Of a stretch of 39,396 nucleotides of DNA, positions 1-9,784 are shown one piece after another. Made by a program: the position numbers and the translations under genes. The stretch comes from Chara braunii (lineage: Eukaryota; Streptophyta; Charophyceae; Charales; Characeae), in NCBI GenBank assembly GCA_003427395.1, contig BFEA01000389.1:1519238-1558633 (forward strand), given 5' to 3'. Below the pieces are notes generated by a model. It was not told the DNA's origin and did not search any database. It saw only the letters and a program-made list of their open reading frames with translations. Every line of letters starts with the position of its first letter. The first letter of the stretch is position 1.

Positions 1-79
1 GCCACTCAATATTTATTAAACCGTGGCGCGAGACTAACAGAAGTGTTGAAACAACCACAATATAGTCCAATCTCGATTT

Positions 80-120
80 TGACTGATTGATTGATTGATC
101 GATTTGACTGATTGATTGAT

Positions 121-213
<93 letters not shown>

Positions 214-355
214 CACAGAGAGAGACACAGAGAGAGAGAGAATCGATCAATCAATGAATCAATCTATCAATCAAACCAATCAAGATCATATCGACTCAAT
301 AGAATCTTGGTTGGTTTGATTGATTGATTGATTGATTGATTGTGTGTGTGTGTGC
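80..355. repeat. Compound microsatellite (TTGA)n / (GT)n / (GA)n / (TTGA)n
   Basis: GATT/TTGA tetranucleotide units at about 83-120 run into an almost pure GT tract (121-190), then a GA tract (189-240), then degenerate ATCAATCA units, and again TTGA units and GT (about 308-354). All open frames across it, on both strands, are low-complexity artefacts of the repeat and are not genes. Confidence 0.95.
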
Positions 356-357
356 CG

Positions 358-430
358 CGCGGCCCCAACCCCCAACCCCCAACCCCCCAACCCCCCAACC
401 CCCAATCCCCAACCCCCCAACACCATATTT
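358..430. repeat. C-rich array of CCCCCAA-type units
   Basis: About eight irregular units of CCCCAA / CCCCCAA / CCCCCCAA follow each other directly after the GT tract. The unit resembles C-rich telomeric repeats of some protists but not the CCCTAAA unit of most plants, and it is irregular and internal, so a simple slippage-prone C-rich repeat is the safer reading. Further C runs continue to about 470. Confidence 0.8.
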
Positions 431-1130
431 TTGACTCCCCCCACACCCCCCCGCAGCCCCCCACCAAATTTTTTTTTTTTCCAAAACGGGGGTGCGCATC
501 ACATAGACCCGCCCAACAACTTGAAATTCGCGATTTGGGGGGTGTTACATTTTTCCTAGGCCCCCAAAGTAGCGTATATCACCCCCTCCCCAAAATTTAA
601 CTTTTTTTTTTTTTTTTGGGCTTTATGGCGTAGCAGCCGACGTGCGCAGGCAGTGCGCGTGCGCCGTTTTCCCGTGCGCGCCCCTGCCCGGGCCTGGCGT
701 GGCCGTGCGCAAACTCGGCTGCGTGGGCTCGGACGCAGCCGAGGGGTACACATAGGGTAGCATCTATGAGGCACACACAAAAAGAAAAGGAAAAAAAGTC
801 AATGTTCTAAGACTTGGTTCTAAAAATGGTATGATTCATCAATACCCAAGAGGAAATTATCTATCACACTCCAAAGCCGCATACTAGACAATCTATAGCT
901 CTTCTACCATATAAGAGCATACTCGCTCTAGGATGTTTTCTACTCAGCTCTGGACTGGATTGTGTGGCCAGATACACCCAGCCTGTGTGACGCAAGGCCC
1001 GCCGTAATTGCAGCTTAATACATCTCGCAAAGTTGCAAGTCCTAACTTAAGGTGAGTACAATGTAAGTGACTGTCTTCCTCGGAGGACTGACTGCAGAAC
1101 ATTCTCGAGATCTATTTATAGAACTCCGGC
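431..1130. other. Non-coding stretch with one GC-rich hairpin
   Basis: No credible gene is visible. A poly-T run (602-617) precedes a GC-rich patch (620-750). Within the patch, 714-724 and 733-743 form a perfect 11-bp inverted repeat around an 8-nt loop. The rest is mixed-composition sequence in which I recognise nothing. Confidence 0.6.
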
Positions 1131-1445
1131 GGCGGCTATTAACTAACCCTCCACCCACTGGCAGCCATTGCAGTAACTGCAGTCACCCCAGTGTAGCTAA
1201 TTGCCGCCAGTGCAGTAAATGCAGTTAGCTTACCAGCTCCATCGGCGGCTAGTAGCTGCTAACTACGGCCACCACATTAACAGTTACTGCAGTTAACTTA
1301 TCAGTTCCATTGGCGCCAACTACAGCCATCACAGTTACTGCAGTCAACTTATCACTGGTATCGGTTCCATTGGCCGCAATTACCCCTACTACAGGCAGTG
1401 CAGTAACTGCAGTTCACTTAATATCAGTTCTATCGGGGTGGCTAT
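1130..1445. repeat. Degenerate tandem repeat rich in CAGTTACTGCAGT motifs
   Basis: Units of roughly 60 bp recur with drift. Each carries an ACTGCAGT/AACTGCAGTTA-like core and a following TATC(G)G-TTCCAT-GGC segment (for example 1285-1345, 1345-1405, 1405-1445). A weak open frame on the plus strand (1310-1588) is explained by this repetition and has no recognisable domain. Confidence 0.6.
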
Positions 1446-1602
1446 TAACTAGCTACGGTTTATGCCCAAAAAAAAAACAGGAAAAAAAGAAGTGCAGCTG
1501 TCGTTGGAGGGGCTGCAGAGAGACAGTGTATGTGTTCAGACCACCTTTAGAGTCAAAAGCCGCCACTCAAAACTGCTACCTCATCTAGCAGAATACAGTC
1601 TC

Positions 1603-1693
1603 CACCCGAATAGAACACCCGGGTATTATAGCTGTATCTGGACTGAAACGTGCAGCAAATACGGCTACAGTGACCGGGCGTTCTATTCGGGTG
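1603..1693. other. 91-nt foldback hairpin (MITE remnant or miRNA-like precursor)
   Basis: Positions 1603-1616 (CACCCGAATAGAAC) and 1680-1693 are perfect inverted repeats. Pairing then continues with a few mismatches and wobbles through CCCGG, TAGC, GTAT and TG towards a short central loop near 1644-1650, giving arms of about 40 nt. A solo short MITE and a microRNA-type precursor are both compatible with this. No flanking target duplication was evident, and expression cannot be judged from sequence. Confidence 0.6.
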
Positions 1694-1739
1694 AAGACGG
1701 CAGCAAGTAAACGAGCAGGCACAGAGAAAAGGAACAATG

Positions 1740-2130
1740 TCATGTAGAAGGGAAGAGGAGGAGGAGGAAAGAGAGACGCTGCTGGCAACCTGGCACTCAC
1801 CGCTCCCGGTGCTCTGCTAACGAAGAGGAAGACGACAAGGCAGGAAAAGGAAGAGAGAGGGAAACGAGGGAGGAGGAGAAGAAGAAGAAGAAGAAGCCCA
1901 AGAAGAAGAGGAAGACGACAAGGCAGAAGCAGAAGAAGAAGAAGAAGAAGAAGAAGAAGAAGAAGAAGAAGAGAGGTGAAGGAGGGGAGGAGGAAGAGGG
2001 GGAGGGGGAGGAAAGCAGGAGGGGGAGCAGATGGGCATAACACACTGTCAGGAGAAGGACAGTACACAACGAGGAAGGATAAACAAGGAGGGAGAGCAGA
2101 AGAAGAAGAAGGAGAAAGAGGAGGAAGCAC
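1740..2130. repeat. Purine-rich GAA/GGA tract
   Basis: The plus strand is almost entirely A and G here, with a long (GAA)n run at about 1926-1974 and GGA/GAGG variants on either side. The minus-strand open frames across it encode only poly-Leu/Ser/Phe and are repeat artefacts. The tract lies about 200-500 bp beyond the duplicated kinase tail. Confidence 0.9.
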
Positions 2131-2317
2131 TGGGCTTCCATCGCTGGCCATATTCTGCCGAATCTGCCTGAACTAAGTAAGTTAGTAGGTCCCCCCCGGG
2201 CCCTCACAACCTGCTGATATATACATGGGAATCAGGAAGAAGAATGTTGATCAGCCAAAAGTTGGCGACGCAGAAACGTGTCGTGTCGCTCAGCCGCAAC
2301 ACCCCAAGGCTTGGTGT

Positions 2318-2557
2318 AGCTGTTCACTGTTCTCTACTCGCTCGGCAACAACACCCCTCCTTCCCTTCAGTGCCTTCACCCTTTCCCTTATGGTCTTCCC
2401 TCCTCTTGTACGATTGCCTTGATCCTCTCCACAACGACACCCATAATTGGCCTCTTACTTGCATCGCGATAAGTGCACTCTTGGCCCAACCTGGCAATCG
2501 CACACAGCGTCTCCCTCTCCCACTCGCTCCCTCCGCGGACTTGGAAGGACCGAACAA
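2318..2557 (-). pseudogene. Tandem duplicate of the receptor-kinase 3' end
   Basis: This 240-bp block repeats 2561-2800 with an exact offset of 243 bp and only about six substitutions. It encodes the last ~56 residues of the kinase, its own TAA stop (2388-2390) and about 70 bp of downstream sequence. Between the two copies lies a single N (2558). The 243-bp offset equals 81 codons, so the copy keeps the frame. It has no start or upstream kinase lobe and cannot function alone. It is either a real local duplication or an assembly join of two haplotypes or contigs, and the N at the junction makes the artefact quite possible. Confidence 0.85.
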
Positions 2558-2630
2558 NGTAACTGTTCACTGTTCTCTACTCGTTCGGCAACAACACCCC
2601 TCCTTCCCTTCAGTGCCTTCACCCTTTCCC

Positions 2631-5600
2631 TTATGGTGTTCCCTCCTCTTGTACGATTGCCTTGGTCCTCTCCACAACGACACCCATCATTGGCCTCTTA
2701 CTTGGATCGCGATAAGTGCACTCTTGGCCCAACCTGGCAATCGCACACAGCGTCTCCCTCTCCCACTCGCTCCCTCCGCGGACTTGGAAGGACCGAACAA
2801 GCTGTGGGTCCACCATCTTGCTAAGCAGCTGATAGTCCCAGTGTGGCACTTTCTTGAACTTCTTCCGGGCCCAACTCACGAGCATAATGGGGTGACCGTC
2901 ATGACCGCAATCGGTCTCGCTGTCACTGAGGGTCACATCATACATAAATAGATCATCCGTCTCGGGCTGATCGAAACTAGTCGGCCAGAAGACGGCACTC
3001 CTCCCAGTAACCATCTCCAGCAGAATCACACCGAAGCCATACACGTCATTTTTGGCGGTGAGTTTCAGCTCAATGGCATACTCAGGAGCCATGTACCCAA
3101 CCGTGCCTGCTCGGAATGATGTCTGCACAGTCTCCCGAGCCTTTTCCAAGCCTGCGCTGGGGTTGCCAAGCCTAGCGAGGCCGAAGTCGGTCAGATAGGC
3201 CTTGACCTGCTGTCCAGAGCCCTCGACGAGGACATTGCTGCTCTTGACGTCCCGATGCAAGAGGGGGGGGTCTAGCTCCTCGTGGAGGTACCTTAATGCA
3301 GTCCCGATATGGAGCGCAACTGACAGTCGCGATCTCCAACCGAAGGGAGCACAAGGCAGGGGGCCCTGGGCAGCGGGCCGAGGAAAAGGGTGAAGACGGT
3401 CATACAAACTGCCGCCCGAGATGAAGGGATAGACAAGGATGACCATGTTGCCCTCCACGCAGTAGCCGAGAAGCTTGCAGAGATGGACGTGGCGAGCGCA
3501 GCTGAGTGTGGTCACTTCAGAGAGGAACTGCTTGCTTTTCGGTTCGTCAAGGGCACCCCTCATCACCTTCAGCGCCACGTCAGCCATCTCCCCCGTTTCA
3601 CCTCCTACCCTCAAGGTGGCCCGGTAAAGGTCGCCAAATCCGCCCCTTGCTCCCACCACCTTGTGCGCATCACTAAAGCCATCCGTCGCCTCCCGGAGAT
3701 CCACGAAGGGGACTCGCCGAGGGGCATCCAGATGGCCAAGCTTCTGCGAGATGACCGCTAACTCTAATCTATCGCTATGGAGGAGCGAGAGAGATGTCGT
3801 CATCGTCAAGGAGCTGGTGGTTTTGGAATTAACGCTGCTCGCTTTATCTTTCGCAGAGAGGGTACTATTTTGATGGCCAGAGAATATGCATGAACGTAGC
3901 CATCGCTGCTGCGTCTTGGACTGATGAGCTGCAGAGGCAGCATTTGCACCGCCGCTGTCCCTCTCCCAGTGAAAGCAGAGTCTTCTAGTCCACCACAGGA
4001 AGAGAGTCGTGCAAACCCCTAGGAGAGCGACCGCTATGACGCACAAAACGACAATCAACGTGAGAATGGACATTCGATCGGATGAGGAGGAGGAGGAGAG
4101 GGAGGACGAGGAGGGAGGTGGTGGTACTGCAGGGAAGGACGAGGAGGGAGGTGGTGGTACTGAAGGAAAGGACGAGGAGGGAGGTGGTGGGTCTGGAGGG
4201 AAGGACGAGGAGGGAGGTGGTGGTGCTGAAGAGGACGAGGAGGGAGGTGTTGGGCGAATGTACCGTGGAAGGGGACCGAACCCTGGAGGGTTAGCAGGAT
4301 CATTGGGCCCGCATTTGTGCAGAGCGCTGCGGTTAACCGCAAAGTGGAATATCTCCCCATTACTTGTTCCCACGTACAAATCTGCGTCCTTGTGACTGAG
4401 CAACAGACGGGCTGGCTCGTTAACCCCTGTCCATTCCTCGTTGTCGAGGATGGATGGAGGGGTGTGATTGAAGAAGATAACGTCTTTCGTCCAGGAGACA
4501 TTGCCATGTGGCGCGTCGAGGGCCACCCATCGGACCATTGACGGCTGTCCCGTGGGCCTGCCGTAGTTTGTCCATCCCGTTGCGAAAAGGTTGCAATTAT
4601 CCGAAGTTAAAACGACGGCTAACGGACCGAAGGGCATCGCAACAGGTGTTCCGTTAGCAAAACTGACAGTTTGCGTCTGTCCTGTGTAGGCGTTCACTCG
4701 CCTCACGACAAAATTGCTCCGGTCGCCAACGTAGAGGAAGGAGCCATCCGATGAGATGCATCGGGGGGCAACCCTTGGGCTGTGCGCTCCAAATCGAGTA
4801 GCGGCTCCGATACCATCGATATATCCGTCCACAGTAGCCCCAGCTAGCGTGATAATCGACTCGATGGGAGCCCCTTGTTCAACAGGCATCCTCTGAATCT
4901 GATTAAGTGAACTCATAAATAGCCACAGCTCCTTTGGATGCCTGCCCATGCCGAATTGAGCTGCTGCTGTATCAGTAATGAACACCTCCTCTGTCCCATT
5001 CTCCACCCATAGTTGGCGGACGTCCTTTGTCTGGTGATATCCAACGAGTAGCGTAACATTATCTTCCAAGATCTCCAAGCCTGCGACACGATTGGATACG
5101 CCGCTGCCTGTGATATTGATGGCCTGGTTGAGGATATTGGACACATTGTACAAGTTGTACAACTGCCTCTGAGGTGATGCTGGAGATTGAGATGGCGGGG
5201 AAGACGATGAATTAGTCAATCGGATGGCTTTCGCGATCTGGCTATCTTTGTTGAACCTGTCATGAGCGAAGTAGATGGTGTTTCCATCCTTAGAGAGGAT
5301 GAGAGCGTGAATATAACGTCTGTAATAATACGAAGTATTATCAGGTAATATATTGCCATATAGAGTGAGCAGCGATTTGTGGAATTGAAGCCATGGGTAT
5401 TGAGCGGCTGCTTCTTCTTGTTCTATCCTCCTACCCGTCCTCCTCCCCTCAGACTGGTTATCATCCTTGGCTTCCGGAAAAATGTCAATACCGGACTCGA
5501 ACACCTCCCTCTTCGTTTCCCCCTTCTCCTTCCCCTCCTCCTCCTCATCATCTGATTCATCATCCTTCTCGTCCTCCTTCTCCCTCTCCTCCTCCGTCTC

Positions 5601-5876
5601 TCTCTCCTCCTCCTCCTCCCTCTCCTCCTCCCTGCGCGCGTCGAATGACATTACCTTTCGTCCTGCCAGCCCTGCAGATCGTACGCACAGGCTGTGGGAC
5701 TGGGACGAGTCCCGGAACTGGTAATCCTGGGAGCCAGGACCCGCGGAAGCTCCCCCAACTGCCGCACATAGAATCAGTGCAGCCAGCATTGCTAGAAGGA
5801 TCATCACAGCTATGGAGGAGAAGAATCGTGAGGAGGAGGAGGAGGAGGAGGAGGAGGAGGGGGATGGGCACGCCAT
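2631..5876 (-). CDS. Receptor-like Ser/Thr kinase with NHL-like beta-propeller ectodomain
   Basis: A single 1081-codon frame without introns encodes a plant RLK/Pelle-type receptor kinase, expected at the plasma membrane. In order: poly-Ser then a hydrophobic signal peptide (about 1-45, ending near GGASA); a Glu/Lys/Asp-rich segment (about 78-122); an ectodomain with NHL-repeat-like blades (about 170-540, clearest near 350-395, with several N-x-S/T sites); a Pro/Ser stalk built of PPPPSSSFP units (about 545-600); one membrane segment (about 603-630) followed by basic residues; and a kinase domain (about 735-1020). Key kinase motifs are intact: a Gly loop near 743 (GARGGFG), VALK with Lys770, HRDVKSSN with His874/Asp876 (an RD kinase), DFG with Asp897, GYMAPEY, and DVYGFG. 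The protein ends soon after the kinase. The ligand is unknown. The start was chosen as the first Met before the signal peptide. The stalk and acidic segment are encoded by purine-rich simple repeats. The 3' end is duplicated downstream. Confidence 0.88.
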   Translation of the reverse strand: MACPSPSSSSSSSSSSRFFSSIAVMILLAMLAALILCAAVGGASAGPGSQDYQFRDSSQSHSLCVRSAGLAGRKVMSFDARREEEREEEEERETEEEREKEDEKDDESDDEEEEGKEKGETKREVFESGIDIFPEAKDDNQSEGRRTGRRIEQEEAAAQYPWLQFHKSLLTLYGNILPDNTSYYYRRYIHALILSKDGNTIYFAHDRFNKDSQIAKAIRLTNSSSSPPSQSPASPQRQLYNLYNVSNILNQAINITGSGVSNRVAGLEILEDNVTLLVGYHQTKDVRQLWVENGTEEVFITDTAAAQFGMGRHPKELWLFMSSLNQIQRMPVEQGAPIESIITLAGATVDGYIDGIGAATRFGAHSPRVAPRCISSDGSFLYVGDRSNFVVRRVNAYTGQTQTVSFANGTPVAMPFGPLAVVLTSDNCNLFATGWTNYGRPTGQPSMVRWVALDAPHGNVSWTKDVIFFNHTPPSILDNEEWTGVNEPARLLLSHKDADLYVGTSNGEIFHFAVNRSALHKCGPNDPANPPGFGPLPRYIRPTPPSSSSSAPPPPSSSFPPDPPPPSSSFPSVPPPPSSSFPAVPPPPSSSSLSSSSSSDRMSILTLIVVLCVIAVALLGVCTTLFLWWTRRLCFHWERDSGGANAASAAHQSKTQQRWLRSCIFSGHQNSTLSAKDKASSVNSKTTSSLTMTTSLSLLHSDRLELAVISQKLGHLDAPRRVPFVDLREATDGFSDAHKVVGARGGFGDLYRATLRVGGETGEMADVALKVMRGALDEPKSKQFLSEVTTLSCARHVHLCKLLGYCVEGNMVILVYPFISGGSLYDRLHPFPRPAAQGPLPCAPFGWRSRLSVALHIGTALRYLHEELDPPLLHRDVKSSNVLVEGSGQQVKAYLTDFGLARLGNPSAGLEKARETVQTSFRAGTVGYMAPEYAIELKLTAKNDVYGFGVILLEMVTGRSAVFWPTSFDQPETDDLFMYDVTLSDSETDCGHDGHPIMLVSWARKKFKKVPHWDYQLLSKMVDPQLVRSFQVRGGSEWERETLCAIARLGQECTYRDPSKRPMMGVVVERTKAIVQEEGTP

Positions 5877-6850
5877 TTAGATAAACCAGTCCGTGAACGT
5901 TTGACTGGTGACAGTCGGCAGCAGATCCGAGTTGAGCCTCCTTTCCTCAGTTCCCTGCGAAAGCGCTTATTCGACGCCGCTGATCCCGGCTGGGAGAAGG
6001 GAATATTATCAATTATCCCTACCCTTATCCTTTCTGGTCGAATCTTTTTGCATGACTTCTGAATATTACGGCTAACCGACCCTGAGTCGATGATGACGCT
6101 ACAGGAACTGTTACAGTGACCGCCACGGCAGCAGTCGACATCTCAGTAAATTGAGTCGGCATCTCGGTAAATTGCAGCCATCAGATGATCGACGTAGGAA
6201 TTACCATAGCCACGTTGGGGGAACCTTATCCAATTGGCATGCATCCAATTGCCATAGCCAGGNTGCTGAGGTGGACATGACCTGTCGTTCGTCAACCGGC
6301 CACCAACGGAACCTGTCACGGAACGGCAAAACGGACAACACGACGATGCACATGGTCGGGGTGAGAACCAGATTCTGGGAACTATGCATGTTGGACAATA
6401 ATGCTCCAATACAAAAAAATAAAAATAAAAAATCGAGTGGCAGGGTAGCGTCTATTTTTTTTTTTTTTTTTTTTTTTATATAAAGCTCAGGTTGTTGTAT
6501 AGGTGGGATACTAGACCAATGATAGTTACCCACAGCACTCGGTCACTTTGTTGTCCAGCTGAATTCCACGGAAAACCCCACCCACCCTTCCTCTTATCAT
6601 TTTTGCCCTGGCGCACCCCCACCCCAGCTGAATTCCACGGAAAACCCCAACCACCCCGGACCATCACCCATTGCCATATTGGCAGGTTGACCTGACCAGA
6701 CAACGGTTGCAGGCACCCGGGCTAGGCAGAGAGACCTACCCTCCTGCTCAGCCCTGGTTGAAGCAGATGCCCTTCGGGAGCTAGGTATGAACATGCTACT
6801 ACAGGTCTTCATGAGGGTGCACAGTGTTACTTTGTATTACTACTATTGTG
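5877..6850. other. Intergenic region upstream of the kinase gene
   Basis: This should contain the kinase promoter, but I recognise no core element. It holds two copies of a GTCGRCATCTC-GTAAATT motif (about 6136-6175), an ambiguous base at 6263, a poly-T run (6455-6478), and a 31-bp sequence beginning CAGCTGAATTCCACGG present twice about 70 bp apart (near 6557 and 6627). No credible ORF was seen on either strand. Confidence 0.6.
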
Positions 6851-6854
6851 TTTT

Positions 6855-7875
6855 TGATGACAGAGAGCTGGGGATCCTCCGTTCCCTCGTATATCCCTGG
6901 AGCCCGTAAGGTGCAATATTTCCTGACACCCCCGACATCCCGTACTAAGGAACTGCTATGCCAGCCTCAACCCTATGCTACGTACTAGGGGGATAGCCAA
7001 CCCTGCCAACCCTGGGTCATGTGTGTATTGCACTGTTCTATTGTATTGATGGTAGAGAGGTGGGAATCCTCTGTTCCATCGTATATCCCTGGAGCCCGTT
7101 CCGGCCCCACGGTAAGGTGCAGTATCTCCTGACACCCCCGACATCCTGTACTAAGGAACTGCTATGCCAGCCTCAAGCTTTAAGCTACGTACTGGGAGGA
7201 TAGCCAACCCTAAGTCGTGAATCATGGACTGTGTGTATTGACCCTGGAGCATCGTTGATAGTGATGGTAGAGAGCTGGGGATCCTCTGTTCCATCGTATA
7301 TCTCTGGAGCCCGTTCTGGCCCCGCGGTAAGGTGCAATATCTCCTACACCACCGACATCCCGTACTAAGGAACTGCTATGCCAGTCTCAAGCCCTAAGCT
7401 ACGTACTAGGAGGATAGCCAACCCTAAGTCGTGAATCATGGACTGTACCATGGACTACGTGTATGGACCCTGGAGAATCGTTGATAGAGAGAGCTGGGGT
7501 CCTGGGGATCCTCTGTTCCCTCGTATATCCCTGGAGCCTGTTCCGGCCCCGCGGTAAGGTGCAGTATCTCCTGACACCCCTGACATCCCGTACTAAGGAA
7601 CTGCTATGCCAGCCTCAAGCTTTAAGCTACCTAGTAGGAGGATAACCAACCCTAAGTCGTGGATCATGGGGTGTATCTATTGACCCTGGAGAACCCTGTG
7701 TTGTATGATAAACTGTGAGAGCTAGACAATCCTCCGTTCCCTCGTATATCCCTGGAGCCCGTTCCGGCCCCGCGATAAAGTGCAGTATACACCCCCGACA
7801 TCCCGTACTAAGGAATTGCTATGCCAGCCTCAATCTTTGACTACGTACTAGGAGGATGACCAGCCCTAAGTCATA
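6855..7875. repeat. Tandem array, five units of about 190-230 bp
   Basis: Five copies share the ordered landmarks GAGAGCTGGGGATCCTC, CGTATATCCCTGGAGCCC, GTAAGGTGCA, CCCGACATCC, GTACTAAGGAACTGCTATG and CTACGTACTAGGAGGATAG. Using ATCCCTGG as anchor, units sit at 6893, 7085, 7300, 7527 and 7748, so the steps are 192, 215, 227 and 221 bp. Units differ by substitutions and short indels. The first and last are shortened. There is no coding potential. The unit length is in the satellite or nucleosome-spacing range, but the array is short. Confidence 0.9.
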
Positions 7876-8374
7876 CTCTGGTATCGAACACAGCACCTCA
7901 TGTGAATAGTGCAAGTGACCTAACCTGTTGACATATACCGTGAAGTAGTCTGAAGTTGTGCTCTGCTGAGCTCGAGTAAACCAGACTGTACAAACCACCC
8001 AACAGTCGTGTGACCACCCATAGACCAAGAACATCAGGATATCCTACCAACGCCCAGTCCCGACATACAACAACAGTGAGCTACCCCTTGGGTGGTGCGC
8101 AAGCAGTGTCTGTAATAGCTAACCTGCGTCATCCCAAGGGGTTGTGTGTCCAGCCCTGCGTCAATCTAATGCCCTGCCGGTGTCCATGCGCAAGTCTGCG
8201 GATTTGAACCCACAACCTCACAGGGATAGCGTATATTTTAAACAATATAAAATATATTTGGCAAGCAATGGCCAAGTTACTTCCAAAAGATGCAGTTCAG
8301 ATTAGTAAGAATGCATTACAATAGGTATACATGGCATGTCTCCTTTTAACAAAAACTCAATAGCGCGCCCACAT

Positions 8375-8875
8375 GTGCTTTTGTTTTTATAATATGTTAG
8401 TAAAAAGTGGACTCTATACATCGGTATGAAGTTTGTTTAAACTTTAAAATGGCCTTATGGTTTTCTTACAAATTGAGGCGAAAAATGGGGGCTCAGTTAA
8501 CCTTTTCTCACAGGCGGTTAACGGGGACCCCCACTTTTCGGCCCTAGGTAACCATGAATGATCCTGAATGATCCTGAATTTAGGGGGGGTTTATGCTTTT
8601 TTTGAAATTTTTTTTTTGCCTTTTTTTTTATTAATTTGGACAAGCTTTCTGTGTGTCAAATTTGATGTCATTTGGAGTATTCGAATTTGTGTTGTGAAGA
8701 GTGGTGAAAATTGTGAAAATTTGATGACGGTTTTTGTTTTTTTGTTTTGTTTTTATAATATGTTAGTAAGAAGTGGACTCTATACATCGGAATGAAGTTT
8801 GTTTAAAATGGACTTATGGTTTTCTTACAAATTGAGCCGAAAAATGGGGGCTCGGTTAACCTTTTATCAGATGTG
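8375..8875. repeat. Direct repeat pair of about 125 bp with internal inverted segment
   Basis: The block 8380-8512 recurs at 8743-8872. Both contain TATAATATGTTAGTAA, GTGGACTCTATACATCGG, TGAAGTTTGTTTAAA and AAATGGGGGCTC-GTTAACC, with a few substitutions. Just after the first copy, 8517-8543 is an imperfect inverted copy of its AAATGGGGGCT-GTTAACC end. This may be the ends of a decayed element of about 500 bp, but no target duplication was found. Confidence 0.65.
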
Positions 8876-9185
8876 GATGCAATAAGGTTAGTCTTTTTTA
8901 AAGGGGAAAAAAAAAAAAAAAAAAACGTTGTTCACGGCTACTATCTTCCCCAAGAGCCGGGACCCACTAGCATCGAGTAAATCGGTGTGTGGCAGTCGGT
9001 TCTTTAAAAAAAAACATATAAAGAATCCTTTTTTTATTTTCAGAAATGCAAAGAAAACAAGGCCAACGCCATGCTTCAACACGTCCACCAACCCGGTACA
9101 TCTGCATGCGACCTTCCCGCCGGCCTGTTCGCAGTCTTCCACGGAAATCTCAATATTCTCAATTTCTGCGAAAAAAAAATAGCAA

Positions 9186-9246
9186 GGCGCGAAGCTTCAA
9201 AAACAAGTCCCCTCCTAAAAAAACCGTAGTATTGAAGCTTCGCGCC
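9186..9246. repeat. Perfect 15-bp inverted repeat
   Basis: Positions 9186-9200 (GGCGCGAAGCTTCAA) and 9232-9246 are exact reverse complements separated by 31 nt. The sequence could form a hairpin or be the ends of a very small element. Nothing coding is attached to it. Confidence 0.8.
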
Positions 9247-9784
9247 AACGCAAAGTGGCCAAGTAAATGGCCAACAAATGATTAAGAAAAAAGCTCTACT
9301 GGCCGACAGGAAGCTGCATCCACGAAAACAAAGACAATCCACACTAACAATGGATACACGAAATGATCAACGACTCATGCATGTCACAGACGGCCGCACG
9401 TGGTCGAAAACAGTGGAGCACAAGCGTAAATCGGACGTAGTGGGACGAGGCCCCAAATAGAATGCATGGTCATTGTAGCTGCATTTGGGACAACTTCAGT
9501 GTAGATACAGCGGTAATGACCGTGTGTTCAATACGGGGGAATGACCTTAGGAGAGCACGAACCTAGCTGCTATCACAGCCAGATTAATGCTTGGAAAGGA
9601 AAATAGGGGACTTCCCTTGAAAGCAACCAACGCCACCAAAAAAAAAAACAAAAAAAAACGCCATCAAAAACATTAAAAAGAAAAGCAATCAATGCCGCCA
9701 GTGGATCAGGGAAGCTTTCTCTGGTCCGCAGTGGCCTTGAATATCCCAGGGCTTCGTTCTTCTCTTTTCTCTGTAACTTCAGTA

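Larger units (their letters stand above)
7876..9784. other. Non-coding, A/T-homopolymer-rich stretch
   Basis: No gene with a recognisable domain or codon-like character is visible on either strand. It contains the repeat pair and inverted repeat listed separately, several poly-A/poly-T runs (8606-8632, 8908-8925, 9006-9014, 9168-9178, 9638-9658) and otherwise unremarkable sequence. Confidence 0.55.

Noticed and set aside
1585-2207. Long minus-strand open frames (188 and 136 codons)
   Set aside because: They are poly-Leu/Ser/Phe products of the GAA/GGA tract, with no domain.
4009-4541. Plus- and minus-strand alternative frames within the kinase gene, Gly/Glu- or Pro/His-rich
   Set aside because: They are shadows of the repeat encoding the receptor stalk, while the long kinase frame explains the sequence.
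6855-7875. Regular repeats that could be taken for a CRISPR-like array
   Set aside because: Units are about 200 bp, diverged throughout, with no short identical repeat/unique spacer pattern, and the setting is eukaryotic.
8192-8225. A T-arm-like sequence on the minus strand (GGTTCAAATC with a pairable 5-bp stem), suggesting a tRNA or SINE head
   Set aside because: No matching acceptor stem, D-arm or anticodon arm is present at the required distance, and no A-box was found upstream.
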